From NCBI GenBank assembly GCA_905182555.1, contig CAJJBX010000005.1, positions 1 to 64,000 of the forward strand: DNA of 64,000 bases. The letters run 5' to 3'. A model generated the notes under the pieces. The model ran no database searches and had not been told where the DNA came from. It saw only the letters and a program-made list of their open reading frames with translations. The position numbers were made by a program, and so were the translations under genes. Each line of letters begins with the position of its first letter. Positions within the stretch are counted from its first letter, which is position 1. Below, piece after piece: positions 28,483 through 38,332 of this stretch. This stretch comes from an uncultured Ilumatobacter sp. GTDB lineage: Bacteria; Actinomycetota; Acidimicrobiia; Acidimicrobiales; Ilumatobacteraceae.

Positions 28483-28760
28483 ATGAAAAACTACTTTCTG
28501 CCCTGACCGTTGTTGCTGCCCTCGCCTCTTGCAGCGCAAGTGCAACCGATTTCAAAAGTGCGGCCGAGGAGCTCGCTGTCGAGAAGGCAGAAGAGCTCAA
28601 CCCAGGGTTCACCGCCACGGCACAGTGCGATGATCCGGCATCCAATGAGGTTGGCACGACGTTCTCGTGCACCGTGACGTTCAACGACGGCGAGACGACG
28701 CAGCTGACTGCCGAGATTTTTAGTGACGACACTGTCACCATCGCCATTCTCGCGAGCTGA
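28483..28760 (+). CDS. DUF4333-like lipoprotein, one-base frame break near the start
   Basis: A short secreted lipoprotein. The literal frame from the ATG stops after seven codons, but adding one A to the AAAAA run gives MKKLLSALTVVAALASC, a perfect lipoprotein signal with the lipid-acceptor Cys. The remaining 75 residues contain the two further Cys residues (TAQCDDPAS, TTFSCTVTF) spaced as in DUF4333 domains, and then end. The domain is common in actinobacterial surface proteins and has no known activity. Homopolymer phase variation is conceivable, but a consensus error is more likely given the other breaks here. Confidence 0.7.
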
Positions 28761-28826
28761 TCGATCGCGTCGCTGACGCACAGGATCTCGGATGCGACGC
28801 TGGTTCTGCATGACCGCCGAGGTAGC

Positions 28827-28855
28827 GGTCACACTGTGCCTGACACAGTGTGACC
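28827..28855. repeat. Palindromic repeat family 2, copy 2
   Basis: GGTCACACTGTG, loop CCTGA, CACAGTGTGACC: a perfect 12-bp stem with a 5-base loop. It lies 25 bp beyond the glmM stop codon and could form the 3' end of the glmM transcript, although no T-run follows on either strand. Confidence 0.85.
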
Positions 28856-28880
28856 GGTCAGCCGGGAATCTTGAAGACGC

Positions 28881-30197
28881 TCACGAGGGTGCAGCCGTTG
28901 TCGGTGCGGAAGTCGTCGTGGGTCGTGCCGGCTTCAACGGCTCCGTACCGCTCGCCCGCACCAGCACTCGACCGGTTGCGCCGAGTTCTGCCTCGACCGC
29001 AGCAATCTCGTCACCGAGACGAATCGCCACATCGGGAACCCGTTCGCCCACGCGGACGTTGACGAGCACCTGCGGGAGAGAGGTCATGGCCTGCGAAGCG
29101 ATTGCTTCGAGCGTCGTTCCTGACCGCTTGACAATGTCGATCAATGCCACCGCCGTGAGGAGCCCGTCGCCAGTCGTGGCGTGGTCAGCGAAAATGACGT
29201 GGCCGCTTTGCTCGCCACCGAGCGAATGGCCGCCGAGTGCGAGTGCTTCGAGGACATAGCGGTCGCCGACGCCGGTCTCCACCACCTGGATGCCTGCTGC
29301 TCCCATCGCAAGACGGAAACCTAAATTGGTCATCACCGTGACAACCACGGTGTCGTTGGCGAGTTGACCACGCGCTCGCAGATCGGCAGCGCAGATGGCG
29401 ATGATGTGGTCGCCATCAACAACGGTGCCCGTGTGATCTACCGCGATAAGTCGGTCAGCATCACCGTCAAGCGCGACGCCCATGTCAGCACCATGTTCAA
29501 GGACCGCCGCGGCGACAAATTCTGGATGCGTCGCACCGCAACCAGCATTGATGTTACGGCCGTCAGGCTCATTGGCGATGACAATCACATCGGCGCCTGA
29601 TGCGCGTAGTACGTCAGGCGCAACGACCGTTCCGGCACCGTTGGCCGTGTCAAGCACGACCTTGATGCCGCTGAGGTCACGCCCGCCGAGCATGCCGAGC
29701 ACGTGTTCGACATAGTGCGTCGAGTCATGATGAACACCGATTCGACCGATCAAGGCGCCCGGATTGCCGAGCACATCCAGCGCCGCTTCGATCTGTCCTT
29801 CGACGTCGTCGGGAAGCTTCGTTCCGCCGGGCGCGAACAGCTTGATGCCGTTGTCCTCGAACGGGTTGTGCGAGGCAGAGATGACAGCCCCCATCACGCC
29901 AAGCCGTTGCGCTTCGAACGCAACGAGTGGCGTGGTAGCGGTGACCATGTCGATGACGTCGACGCCCTCGGACGCGAATCCGGCCCCAAGCGCTGCGCGG
30001 AACATCGGTGTTGACTCGCGAGTATCGCCGCCGAGCACCACGATGTTGCGAGGCGCCCGTTCGATCGAACCCGGGTCGTCGAGGTCTGGGGCCAAACGCA
30101 AAAGAACCTGGGCCGCAGCGCGGCCCAGGTTCAATGCGAAATCCACGGTGAGCTCGGTATTGGCGGCGCCACGGACGCCATCTGTACCGAACTTCAT
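28881..30197 (-). CDS. glmM: Phosphoglucosamine mutase with abnormal C-terminus
   Basis: Interconverts glucosamine-6-phosphate and glucosamine-1-phosphate for UDP-GlcNAc synthesis. MKFGTDGVRGAAN is the N-terminal motif, AVISASHNPFEDNG holds the catalytic phosphoserine, ALDGDADRLIAVD is the metal loop, LGGEQSGHVIF the sugar-binding loop, and VLVRASGTEPL the phosphate loop. After that loop the family continues VRVMVEA for about 25 residues; here it turns into a Pro/Thr-rich tail that looks out of frame. Another frame through the same bases ends FRTDNGCTLVSVFKIPG, which also does not look like GlmM. The ATG at 30197 is 14 bp after rpsI. Confidence 0.88.
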   Translation of the reverse strand: MKFGTDGVRGAANTELTVDFALNLGRAAAQVLLRLAPDLDDPGSIERAPRNIVVLGGDTRESTPMFRAALGAGFASEGVDVIDMVTATTPLVAFEAQRLGVMGAVISASHNPFEDNGIKLFAPGGTKLPDDVEGQIEAALDVLGNPGALIGRIGVHHDSTHYVEHVLGMLGGRDLSGIKVVLDTANGAGTVVAPDVLRASGADVIVIANEPDGRNINAGCGATHPEFVAAAVLEHGADMGVALDGDADRLIAVDHTGTVVDGDHIIAICAADLRARGQLANDTVVVTVMTNLGFRLAMGAAGIQVVETGVGDRYVLEALALGGHSLGGEQSGHVIFADHATTGDGLLTAVALIDIVKRSGTTLEAIASQAMTSLPQVLVNVRVGERVPDVAIRLGDEIAAVEAELGATGRVLVRASGTEPLKPARPTTTSAPTTAAPS

Positions 30198-30210
30198 CGC
30201 CAGGCTGCGA

Positions 30211-30606
30211 TCAGCGCTTGGTGAACTGAGGTGCCTTACGAGCCTTCTTGAGGCCGTACTTCTTCGACTCCTTCTTACGGGAGTCACGAGTGAGCAGGCC
30301 AGCCGACTTCAGCGTGCCGCGGCTCTCGGGGTCAAGTTCGAGCAACGAACGAGCGATGGCCATGCGCAGTGCGCCGGCCTGGCCGCTGATGCCGCCGCCA
30401 TGGATGCTCGCCGAAATGTCATAGGACTCGGTGGTCTCGGTGACCGTGAGGGCCTCTGTGACGACCATCCGCGAGGCTGCGGTCGGGAAGTACACGTCAA
30501 GTGCCTTACCGTTGATCAGGAACTGGCCGGTGCCGGGCCGAAGCTGGGCACGAGCGACGGCGCGTTTGCGGCGGCCGGTGGTTTGGGTCAGGGGTACTGT
30601 TGCCAT
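30211..30606 (-). CDS. rpsI: 30S ribosomal protein S9
   Basis: 131 residues with the conserved GRRKRAVARAQLRPGTGQ start and the C-terminal KYGLKKARKAPQFTKR tail, whose final Lys-Arg reaches the P-site tRNA. It follows rplM by 17 bp, the usual pairing, and precedes glmM by 13 bp. Confidence 0.97.
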   Translation of the reverse strand: MATVPLTQTTGRRKRAVARAQLRPGTGQFLINGKALDVYFPTAASRMVVTEALTVTETTESYDISASIHGGGISGQAGALRMAIARSLLELDPESRGTLKSAGLLTRDSRKKESKKYGLKKARKAPQFTKR

Positions 30607-30623
30607 TGTTCTGTGTCCTGTTC

Positions 30624-31071
30624 TCAGCGACGCTTCGCGCCAGCGATTTCGAATGTCTTGGGCGACTGCGACCCATGCGGATGGTTCGGGCCTGCGTACA
30701 CCTTGAGCTTCGTGAGCTGCTGGCGGCCGAGCGGGCCCTTAGGGAGCATGCCGCGAATCGACCGACGAACTGCGTCGGCGGGCTTACGTGCGTGGAAGTG
30801 AGCGAACGACTCGCTCTTGATGCCGCCCGGGTAACCCGAGTGGGTGTAGATCATCTGGCGGTTGGCCTTGTCCGAGGTCATGATGACCTTGTCGGCGTTG
30901 ATGATGATGACGTGGTCGCCGGTGTCGATGTGCTGAGCGAAGATCTGGCTTGTGCTTACCGCGCAGGAGCCGGGCGACTTCGGTGGCCATGCGTCCAAGG
31001 ACCATGTTTTCCGCGTCGACGACATGCCAGTCGCGGGTGATTTCGCTTGCTTTCGGTGTGTATGTGGCCAT
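30624..31071 (-). CDS. rplM: 50S ribosomal protein L13, one-base frame break
   Basis: An early assembly protein of the large subunit. The N-terminal part ([35 protein letters not shown]) and the C-terminal part ([39 protein letters not shown]) are in different frames. They meet near 30940-30945, where one extra base follows KHKP. With that base removed the protein is 148 residues, the normal length. The essential role makes a sequence error the likely explanation. Confidence 0.92.
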
Positions 31072-31204
31072 GGCCGTTTGCTCGTCTCGATTCGAAATGG
31101 ATCCGACTGCAGGTGCAGCATCCAAGGGCAGGCCGCGCAAGCGACCCGGTCCACGGAACTGTGCAATGATACGGCGCGCGTTCTGGGGAGCCAACGTGTA
31201 CGCG

Positions 31205-32290
31205 TCACACACGGACACGGGCGGCGAGGACATCACCAACCCATTCCAGCATCCGATCAGCCATCGCGGCCGATGAGTACTCGTCGTCGACCCGCTGCCG
31301 ACATGCAGCACGGTCGATTTCGCCGACTCGGGCGACCGCCTCGACGAGCGCATCGATGTCGCCGGGAGAAACCAAGAAACCGGTGACACCGTCGTCGACG
31401 ATCTCGGCCGGACCGCCCCGGTCGTACGCGATTACCGGAACGCCAACAGCCATTGCCTCGATCGCCACGTTGCCGAATGCCTCGACCCATTTGGGTGTCA
31501 TCAGCAGGGCAGCGCAGGAGCCCAGCTGCGCTTGCAGGTCGTCGGTTGGCAGAAACCCTTGATAATCGAGGGTCGCCCCTGGGTGGTCGGCCTGGACCCG
31601 ATGCCAATACTCCTTGTCTTGGAGTTTCCCCCAGACGAGCACACGCTTGCCTGTTCGAGAGGACAGCTCAGCAACATCTTCCAGGCCCTTCTCCGGCGAA
31701 ATCCGACCGACGAAGCCGAGTGGAGCGTCGTCAGCGACAGTCAACTGAACGTCGTAGCGCTCAACCACAATTCCATTGCCGACGACCCGGAAGATACTGG
31801 GTTCTGGAAATGTCACAGCCTGAGCAGCGCTGTGGACTGCCAGACGACCGGGGCGCAGCCGCTCGACCTCCGTGATCACGTGGTCCATCGCATCGCTCAG
31901 CGAGCCCATCGACACAACGTGGAGCACTGGGACGTCAAAGAACTGCGTCAGGTGAAAAGGCAACCAGTCGTAGGCAAGGTTGATGATCACGTCAGCCTCG
32001 TCTTGCAGACTCCCGATGTGTGACCACATTGCTGCAAGTACCGAGCCTGCCGGGAGCTCTGTCAAGGCCCCACGGCCAAGTCCCTGGGCACTGATCTGTA
32101 ACGCACCATCGATCTGATGAACTCGCTCGCCGAGGTGGAGCGAGTTCGCTGGCGCCACCACTTCGACATGGTGTCCTCGCAAGCCGAGCCCGTACACGAG
32201 ATTGTGCAATGTCAGCTCGACGCCCCCACCGATACCCGAGCCGAGCGGACCGACCGGTGTCGAGGCGATGAGGACACGCAAACCATCCAT
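31205..32290 (-). CDS. Glycosyltransferase family 4 protein
   Basis: 361 residues with the GT-B fold. [22 protein letters not shown] is the N-terminal acceptor loop, and the C-terminal nucleotide-sugar domain shows [35 protein letters not shown] and [16 protein letters not shown], with the ExxxxxxxE donor motif. It retains the anomeric configuration, as known for GT4. Donor and acceptor are unknown. ATG at 32290 fits the family start; the upstream frame is not GT-like. It is divergent from the PAS-GGDEF-EAL gene with 133 bp between them, which should hold both promoters. Confidence 0.88.
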   Translation of the reverse strand: MDGLRVLIASTPVGPLGSGIGGGVELTLHNLVYGLGLRGHHVEVVAPANSLHLGERVHQIDGALQISAQGLGRGALTELPAGSVLAAMWSHIGSLQDEADVIINLAYDWLPFHLTQFFDVPVLHVVSMGSLSDAMDHVITEVERLRPGRLAVHSAAQAVTFPEPSIFRVVGNGIVVERYDVQLTVADDAPLGFVGRISPEKGLEDVAELSSRTGKRVLVWGKLQDKEYWHRVQADHPGATLDYQGFLPTDDLQAQLGSCAALLMTPKWVEAFGNVAIEAMAVGVPVIAYDRGGPAEIVDDGVTGFLVSPGDIDALVEAVARVGEIDRAACRQRVDDEYSSAAMADRMLEWVGDVLAARVRV

Positions 32291-32423
32291 GTTGTTGCCA
32301 ACGGCCAGGAGCCCTGACTTATTCCGCCACGTTCTTGCGAAACTGGGTCGAGGAATTCTGGCGGTCCCGATGAAATCCACGTCAATGCATGCATCAAGGA
32401 CTATGTTTTGACGTGAGATTGCC

Positions 32424-34556
32424 ATGACCTTCGACCTTTCAAAAGAATCCTCACCCGCGCAACACCCGCCAGGCCCGTCTCGGCGCCTGGCGAACGCCGC
32501 TGACGCTTCACCCGTTCCGTTGATCCCGTCCATTACCAAGCTCGGCGATCCAGTTTTCGCAATCAACACATCAGGGGTGTTGCGCTACGCAAACGATCGA
32601 GCGACTGAAGTTCTCGGTTGGGATTCGGTCGCTGTGATTGGGGAATCGGTACTCCCCCTCGTCCATCCCGATGACCTCAATCTGGTCGCTGCATCGATGG
32701 AAACTGCGACCGGCAAGAGCTATGGACAGCTGCTCCGCATTCGGGCACGCCACGGTCGCGGCACATGGGTCAGCCTCGAGCTGCGCTCTGCCATGCAGAA
32801 ATCCGAGGACAGCGAAGACGGCGAAGACCTCATCGTCATCGTCGCTCGCGACACGACTGATCGTCACCACCTCGACTTCGACCAAGGTGATGTCGACATG
32901 CTCCGGTCCGTCATGAACAACATGCATGGGATCGTCACACTGCTCTCGCGAGACGGGCATGTCCGTTCGGTCAACGGTGCGGTCACGCGCCTGCTTGGCC
33001 ATGACCCGGAACTGATGCGGAGCGAGCCTTTCATCTCGTACCTCCACCCGGATGATCGGGACCGTTTCCTCGACCAGGTGCACGCCATCCCAGCGAACGC
33101 CTCGGCTGACTTCGAGGTGCGGCTGCGTTCCAGCAACGGCGGCCATCATGTCTGCGAGCTCAGCGTGAACAATTTGCTCGACGATCCAGTCGTCAAGGGC
33201 TACATCGTGAGCGGACGAATCGCGTCGGCGCTCGTCGACGCTCGCGAACGCGTCGACTTCCTTGCATTGCACGACAACCGCACTGGCCTCCTCAACCGAG
33301 ATGGCTTCATGCAGTCGGCCCGCGCCATGATGGCTGACGGCGGTGGCCTGGGCGTGTTGGTTATCGATATCGTCAATTTCCGGTCAATCAATGAGCTGTA
33401 CGGCGAACCGGTCGGCGACGCAGTGATTTTCGCTGTGGCCCAAAGGATTGAAAACGTTCGCTGGACCGACCTGATCACGGCCCGCTTCGGCGGCGACGAA
33501 TTCGTCGTGGCCGTTCGCTCCTCGAACGCCGCAACCATCGAGATGTTGCACGAACGCGTCAGGCGCGAAGTTGGCCAATCGATTATCCTCGAAGATCACG
33601 AGGTCAACTTCGCGATCCGGACCGCAACCGCATTCGATGCGACACCGAAAGCACTCGATTCCCTGCTTGTGAGCGCTTCGAACAAGTTGATGTCGATCAA
33701 GCGAAACACCCATTCCGAATCCGGCGGCATTTCATTCGATGCGATCAACGAGCGCCGGTTACAGCTCGATCAACTCCGTGCATCTCTTAACAACGGCGAG
33801 ATTCAACCGTTCTTCCAGCCCATCGTCGACGTGCAGGGAACGGTCACCGCGGTCGAGGCGCTCGTCCGATGGGTCCACCCCGTCCGCGGCGTGCTCGGCG
33901 TCGGCGAGATTCTGCCACTCGCACGGATGGCCGGGCTCGCCGAGGCAGTCGACGACCGTGTGCTCGAATTGGCGCTGCAGTTCGCCCATCGCCTTGACCA
34001 GGCAGGCCATGGGCACATCGACGTTCACGTCAATGTCGATCCCAAGGTGATCGCCTCGCCGTCATTCGGCCACTCCTTCTTGAACCGCTGCGCCCACCAC
34101 AAAGCGCGCACCGAACAGATGGTCGTCGAGATCACCGAGACCGACCTGCTCGCTCCCAGTGCCATTTCGCTGTCCAACATGAACAAGCTCCGACGCGCCG
34201 GCACACACGTGTCGATTGACGATTTCGGCACCGGCTATTCGAGCCTGGTACACCTACTCGAACTGCCAGTCGACGGCGTCAAGATCGACCGCCGATTCGT
34301 TGCCGGCATCGACATCGACGCCGCAGCTACGAACCTGACCACAGCAATCGTCGGCCTCAGCGAGAGCCTGCGAATCACCTGCGTTGCCGAAGGTGTCGAG
34401 CAGCCGTACCAGCGTGACCGCCTCTTCGAACTCGGCTGTCAGGCGTTCCAAGGTTGGCTGTTCTCCCACGCCGTGCCTCCCGACGAACTGCTGACGATGC
34501 TTCCCAACATCACGCCCACGCTCTCCGACGACGAGCCTCGCCCCGTGCCCCTCTGA
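32424..34556 (+). CDS. PAS-PAS-GGDEF-EAL cyclic-di-GMP signalling protein
   Basis: 710 residues, no membrane segment. Two PAS sensor domains lie at about 38-145 and 155-285 (YANDRATEVLGWD, VNGAVTRLLGHD). A GGDEF domain (~295-450) has an intact RFGGDEFVV active site. An EAL domain (~455-700) keeps AVEALVRW, ITETDL, IDDFGTGYSS, VKIDRRF and AEGVEQ, the metal and base residues of an active phosphodiesterase. Both synthesis and breakdown of c-di-GMP are therefore possible. It is isolated among housekeeping genes and divergent from a glycosyltransferase, which would fit surface polysaccharide control; this link is inference. Confidence 0.94.
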   Translation: MTFDLSKESSPAQHPPGPSRRLANAADASPVPLIPSITKLGDPVFAINTSGVLRYANDRATEVLGWDSVAVIGESVLPLVHPDDLNLVAASMETATGKSYGQLLRIRARHGRGTWVSLELRSAMQKSEDSEDGEDLIVIVARDTTDRHHLDFDQGDVDMLRSVMNNMHGIVTLLSRDGHVRSVNGAVTRLLGHDPELMRSEPFISYLHPDDRDRFLDQVHAIPANASADFEVRLRSSNGGHHVCELSVNNLLDDPVVKGYIVSGRIASALVDARERVDFLALHDNRTGLLNRDGFMQSARAMMADGGGLGVLVIDIVNFRSINELYGEPVGDAVIFAVAQRIENVRWTDLITARFGGDEFVVAVRSSNAATIEMLHERVRREVGQSIILEDHEVNFAIRTATAFDATPKALDSLLVSASNKLMSIKRNTHSESGGISFDAINERRLQLDQLRASLNNGEIQPFFQPIVDVQGTVTAVEALVRWVHPVRGVLGVGEILPLARMAGLAEAVDDRVLELALQFAHRLDQAGHGHIDVHVNVDPKVIASPSFGHSFLNRCAHHKARTEQMVVEITETDLLAPSAISLSNMNKLRRAGTHVSIDDFGTGYSSLVHLLELPVDGVKIDRRFVAGIDIDAAATNLTTAIVGLSESLRITCVAEGVEQPYQRDRLFELGCQAFQGWLFSHAVPPDELLTMLPNITPTLSDDEPRPVPL

Positions 34557-34601
34557 TCCTGAGCTGACGCGGTTGCGGTCCCCGCTTGGGATGACGGCGG
34601 G

Positions 34602-35432
34602 TCAAGCGTCCCAGCGGATGCCATGGAAGCTGACAGCATGAAAGGTGAGACCATGGGGCGGAGCGACTTGGCCAGCAGCGTTCCGGTTGCGGGCGGCAAT
34701 AATCGCTGGCACCGAGTCGGCGGCGAGGCGGCCAAAACCTACATCGACAAGCGTACCAACGATGCTGCGCACCATCTGGTGGCAGAACGACGTGGCCGAA
34801 ACTTCGAACCGCAGGAGCGGTGACGGGTCGAGGTCGTGCCACGGTTCCGAAGTCCAGTGCGCGGCCTGCAGCCTCCGCTGCATCGATGGCTCGTCGTACC
34901 CGGGTCCGGGCCTGGGCTTGCGGCAAAACGACGAGAAGTCGTGATCGCCGAGGAGATCGAGCGCCGCGTTGTTCATCGCATCGACGTCGAGCGACGGCCC
35001 GAGATGCCAAGCGTGACGGGCCAATAACGGGTTCGGGGATCGGTCGTTCCAGATGTCGTATCGATATGTACGCGATGTCGCCGAGAATCGGGCCGAAAAA
35101 TCGGGTTCGACCCACGCTGGCTCGCGTACGGAAATTTCTGGCCGGAGCAACGCATTGATGCTGGCTGTCAATCGGTACAGATCGGTGTCGGCGGGAATCA
35201 GGCCATTAACAACTTGGCCCCAGCCATGCACGCCGGCATCAGTGCGGCCAGAGCCGACGAGTTCGAGGGATTCGACTGACACCCGTGTGATCCGGGCCAC
35301 CGCCTCGGTGAGTGCACCCATGATTGTCCGCACACCATCACTTTCGGCGAAGCCACGGAAATGAGTGCCGTCGTACGCGACAAGGAGCCGGACGTTGCGA
35401 AGCTCTCGCCCCGATACGTCCGGCTCCATCAT
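34602..35432 (-). CDS. truA: tRNA pseudouridine(38-40) synthase
   Basis: 276 residues. Isomerises uridines 38-40 in the tRNA anticodon stem. LLVAYDGTHFRGFAES is the N-terminal motif, VGSGRTDAGVHGWGQ contains the catalytic Asp, and CHQMVRSIVGTLVDVG is the C-terminal signature. It follows rplQ by 36 bp, as in many actinobacteria, and probably ends the alpha operon. Confidence 0.95.
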   Translation of the reverse strand: MMEPDVSGRELRNVRLLVAYDGTHFRGFAESDGVRTIMGALTEAVARITRVSVESLELVGSGRTDAGVHGWGQVVNGLIPADTDLYRLTASINALLRPEISVREPAWVEPDFSARFSATSRTYRYDIWNDRSPNPLLARHAWHLGPSLDVDAMNNAALDLLGDHDFSSFCRKPRPGPGYDEPSMQRRLQAAHWTSEPWHDLDPSPLLRFEVSATSFCHQMVRSIVGTLVDVGFGRLAADSVPAIIAARNRNAAGQVAPPHGLTFHAVSFHGIRWDA

Positions 35433-35468
35433 GCCCGTAGGCCTTTATTCATTCGATTGTGTGTGAAC

Positions 35469-35837
35469 TCAGACGAGTTCGATGCGGGCCATCTCGGCGT
35501 TGTCGCCGTGACGCGTGCCCATCTTCAGGATGCGGGTATAGCCACCCGGGCGCTCCATGTAGCGAGGCGCCACTTCGTGAACCAGCTTGTAGGTCATCTC
35601 GCGGTCGCCGAGGAAGGCCTGGATCTGACGGATCCGGTGGACCTGCATTGGGCCCTCTTCCTGAGCCTTCTTGGCCTTAGTGATCAGCTTCTCTGCGATT
35701 GGGCGGAGAAACTTCGCCTTTGCCTCGGAAGTGGTGATGGCCTCGGCCGCAAACAGTGACGCTGCGAGGTTGGCCATCATGAGACGCTGGTGGGCTGCAG
35801 AGCTACCAAAGCGACGTGAGCGGCGGGGTGTGGGCAT
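35469..35837 (-). CDS. rplQ: 50S ribosomal protein L17
   Basis: 122 residues (MPTPRRSRRFGSSAAHQRLM, TSEAKAKFLRPIAEKLI), the compact form without a C-terminal extension. It lies 38 bp after rpoA and before truA. Confidence 0.97.
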   Translation of the reverse strand: MPTPRRSRRFGSSAAHQRLMMANLAASLFAAEAITTSEAKAKFLRPIAEKLITKAKKAQEEGPMQVHRIRQIQAFLGDREMTYKLVHEVAPRYMERPGGYTRILKMGTRHGDNAEMARIELV

Positions 35838-35875
35838 GATTCAAATTCCGTTTCTTGCGTTCCGGCTGGTGACTA

Positions 35876-36808
35876 TCAGCCGCGAAGCTGGAGGCCACGC
35901 TCGTCGAGCTTGGCCTTTACTTCGTCGAGGCTTTTCTGGCCGAAGTTGGTGATGTTGAGCAGGTCGTCTTCGGTCTTCGTGAGCAACTCGCCCACGGTGT
36001 TGACCTGTGCCCGCTTGAGACAGTTGTTTGGACGCTCGGACAGGTCGAGGTCTTCGATTGGCAAGTCGAGGTCGGGCGACGACACCGTGGTGTCGACAAT
36101 TTCACCGAGCTCGAGGCCCTGCGGCTCATCGCTCATGGTGGCAACGAGTTCGCTCAGAGCCTGCAGCGTGGCCCCCGCCGAAGCAAGTGCTTCTGCCGGG
36201 GTGATCGAACCGTCGGTATCGATTTCAATAACGAGGCGATCGTAGTTGGTGGCCTGCTCGACACGAGTCGGCTCGACTGTGAAGGACACACGACGGACCG
36301 GGCTGAAGATTGCATCGATCGGGATAACACCGATCGTGCGGTTCTCTTCTTCGCGGTTCGACGAGATGTAGCCACGGCCCTGCTCGACTGTGAGGTCGAT
36401 TGCCAAGCGGCCCTTCGTGTTGAGCGTGGCGATATGGAGTTCCTTATTGAGGACCTCGACGTCGGCCGGGCATTCGATGTCGCCGGCAGTAACCGCAGCA
36501 GCGCCACGAGCGTCGAGACGCAAAGTGACAGCTTCTTCGGACAGACAAGTGACGACGACATCCTTCAAGTTCAAGATGATGTCAGTGATGTCTTCAGCGA
36601 CGCCACCGATCGTGTCGAACTCGTGCAGTGCTTCGTCGAAGCGGACCGACACGATGGCGGCGCCGGGAATCGACGAGAGGAGAGTTCGACGGAGTGAGTT
36701 GCCGAGCGTGTGGCCGAAGCCAGGCTCGAGCGGGCCGACAGCAAAGCGCTGACGGTTGTTCGACTCTTCGCCGAGGGCTTCGATGGAGGGACGCTGCATG
36801 ACGAGCAT
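35876..36808 (-). CDS. rpoA: RNA polymerase subunit alpha
   Basis: 310 residues. The N-terminal dimerisation domain (FAVGPLEPGFGHTLGNSLRR, LRRTLLSSIPGAA) is followed by a linker and the C-terminal domain (LDLSERPNNCLKRAQVNTVG, NFGQKSLDEVKAKL) that binds UP elements and activators. The start MLVMQRPSIE fits the actinobacterial MLIxQRP form. It lies between rpsD and rplQ as usual. Confidence 0.97.
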   Translation of the reverse strand: MLVMQRPSIEALGEESNNRQRFAVGPLEPGFGHTLGNSLRRTLLSSIPGAAIVSVRFDEALHEFDTIGGVAEDITDIILNLKDVVVTCLSEEAVTLRLDARGAAAVTAGDIECPADVEVLNKELHIATLNTKGRLAIDLTVEQGRGYISSNREEENRTIGVIPIDAIFSPVRRVSFTVEPTRVEQATNYDRLVIEIDTDGSITPAEALASAGATLQALSELVATMSDEPQGLELGEIVDTTVSSPDLDLPIEDLDLSERPNNCLKRAQVNTVGELLTKTEDDLLNITNFGQKSLDEVKAKLDERGLQLRG

Positions 36809-36894
36809 GGGTGGCGGGGCCTTTCAACTGCAGTATTCGAGAAATAACAAAAATGTCTGGAGACAACCGACCAGAACAACCGGCCGCAAGCGTA

Positions 36895-37512
36895 CTACTT
36901 GGAGTAGAGCTCGACGATGAGGGACTCGCGGACCGGCACGTCGATGTGTTCGCGCTCGGGGAGCGTGCGCACGGTGACCTGCTTGCCACCTTCACCAGCT
37001 TCAAGCCAACCAACGAGATTGCGATCGAGCGTGTCGCGGTTGTGCTGCACGACGATCATCTTCTCGGCCTTGGCCGACAGCGAAATGACCTGGCCGCGCT
37101 TGACGCGGAAGCTGGCGATGTCGACTCGCTTGCCGTCGACGAGAATCAGACCGTGGTTGACGAACTGACGTGCCTGCGGGCGGGTTGAACCCCAGCCGGC
37201 GCGGTACACGATGTTGTCGAGACGACGCTCAAGGAGCTGCAACAGGATTTCACCTGTCGGGCCCTGAAGCTTGTTGGCCTCTTCGTAGGTCTTCTTGAAC
37301 TGACGCTCGAGCACACCGTAGATGTACTTGGCTTTCTGCTTCTCCTGCATCTGTGCGAGATACTCAGAAGAGTTGCCTCGACGACGCGTGCGGCCATGCT
37401 GGCCGGGCGGGAACGGACGACGCTCGAGAACGGTCCGACCCTTTTCATTTTCGAAGATGTTGACGCCCAGCCGGCGCGAAATACGCAGCTTGGGTCCGGT
37501 GTAACGAGCCAT
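36895..37512 (-). CDS. rpsD: 30S ribosomal protein S4
   Basis: 205 residues (MARYTGPKLRISRRLGVNIF to VPVRESLIVELYSK). A primary 16S rRNA binder and in other bacteria the autoregulator of the alpha operon. The four N-terminal Cys seen in zinc-binding forms of S4 are absent here, so it is the C-minus type. The S4 RNA-binding domain (RRLDNIVYRAGWGSTRPQARQ) is intact. Confidence 0.97.
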   Translation of the reverse strand: MARYTGPKLRISRRLGVNIFENEKGRTVLERRPFPPGQHGRTRRRGNSSEYLAQMQEKQKAKYIYGVLERQFKKTYEEANKLQGPTGEILLQLLERRLDNIVYRAGWGSTRPQARQFVNHGLILVDGKRVDIASFRVKRGQVISLSAKAEKMIVVQHNRDTLDRNLVGWLEAGEGGKQVTVRTLPEREHIDVPVRESLIVELYSK

Positions 37513-37532
37513 GATTCAGTCGCTTCTTTTCT

Positions 37533-37928
37533 CTAGCCGCGCCGACGCTTGGTCATGCGGCAGCCATTGTGCGGAACAGGGGTGACGTCCTTGATCGAGA
37601 TGACCTCGATGCCAGTGTTCTGGATGGAACGGACGGCGGTGTCGCGGCCCGAACCCGGGCCTTTCACCTGGATTTCAGCGCGGCGCAAGCCGTGCTCTTG
37701 GGCCGCCCGGGCGGCCTTCTCGGCGGCCAACTGCGCTGCGAAGGGCGTGCTCTTTCGGCTGCCCTTGAAGCCCACGGCACCAGACGACGCCCAGGCAATG
37801 ACATTGCCTTGCGGGTCGGTGATCGAGACGATCGTGTTGTTGAACGTCGACTTGATGTGGATGACACCGGTCGTGACGTTCTTGCGGTCGCGCTTACGAG
37901 GGCGACGAGCTGCGGTCTGCTTAGCCAT
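37533..37928 (-). CDS. rpsK: 30S ribosomal protein S11
   Basis: 131 residues ([38 protein letters not shown]). Part of the platform of the small subunit. The ATG overlaps the rpsM stop codon (TAATG), so the two are probably translationally coupled. Confidence 0.97.
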   Translation of the reverse strand: MAKQTAARRPRKRDRKNVTTGVIHIKSTFNNTIVSITDPQGNVIAWASSGAVGFKGSRKSTPFAAQLAAEKAARAAQEHGLRRAEIQVKGPGSGRDTAVRSIQNTGIEVISIKDVTPVPHNGCRMTKRRRG

Positions 37929-38308
37929 TACTTGCGCACTGCCTTCTTCTTGTTTGCAACCGTGCGCTTCGGACCCTTACGGGTGCGAGCGTTGGTGTGC
38001 GTGCGCTGCCCACGGACGGGCAGGCCTTTACGGTGACGGATGCCTTGGAGGCAGCCGATCTCGATTTTGCGCTTGATGTCACCTTGGACATCACGACGCA
38101 GGTCACCCTCGATCTTGAGATTCTGATCGATATACGAACGGATCTTGTTGACCTCGTCCTCGGTCAGATTCGACACCTTCGTGTTGGGATCGAGTTCGAG
38201 TGCTGCGCACATGGTCTGCGATGTGGGCAGACCAATGCCAAAGATGTAGGTGAGCGAGATTTCCAGCCGCTTTTCGCGGGGGATGTCGACGCCAGCAATA
38301 CGTGCCAT
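37928..38308 (-). CDS. rpsM: 30S ribosomal protein S13
   Basis: 126 residues ([40 protein letters not shown]) ending in a basic KKAVRK tail that contacts P-site tRNA. It is 24 bp after rpmJ. Confidence 0.97.
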   Translation of the reverse strand: MARIAGVDIPREKRLEISLTYIFGIGLPTSQTMCAALELDPNTKVSNLTEDEVNKIRSYIDQNLKIEGDLRRDVQGDIKRKIEIGCLQGIRHRKGLPVRGQRTHTNARTRKGPKRTVANKKKAVRK

Positions 38309-38332
38309 TGTTCTTCTAACCGTGCTTCCTGT

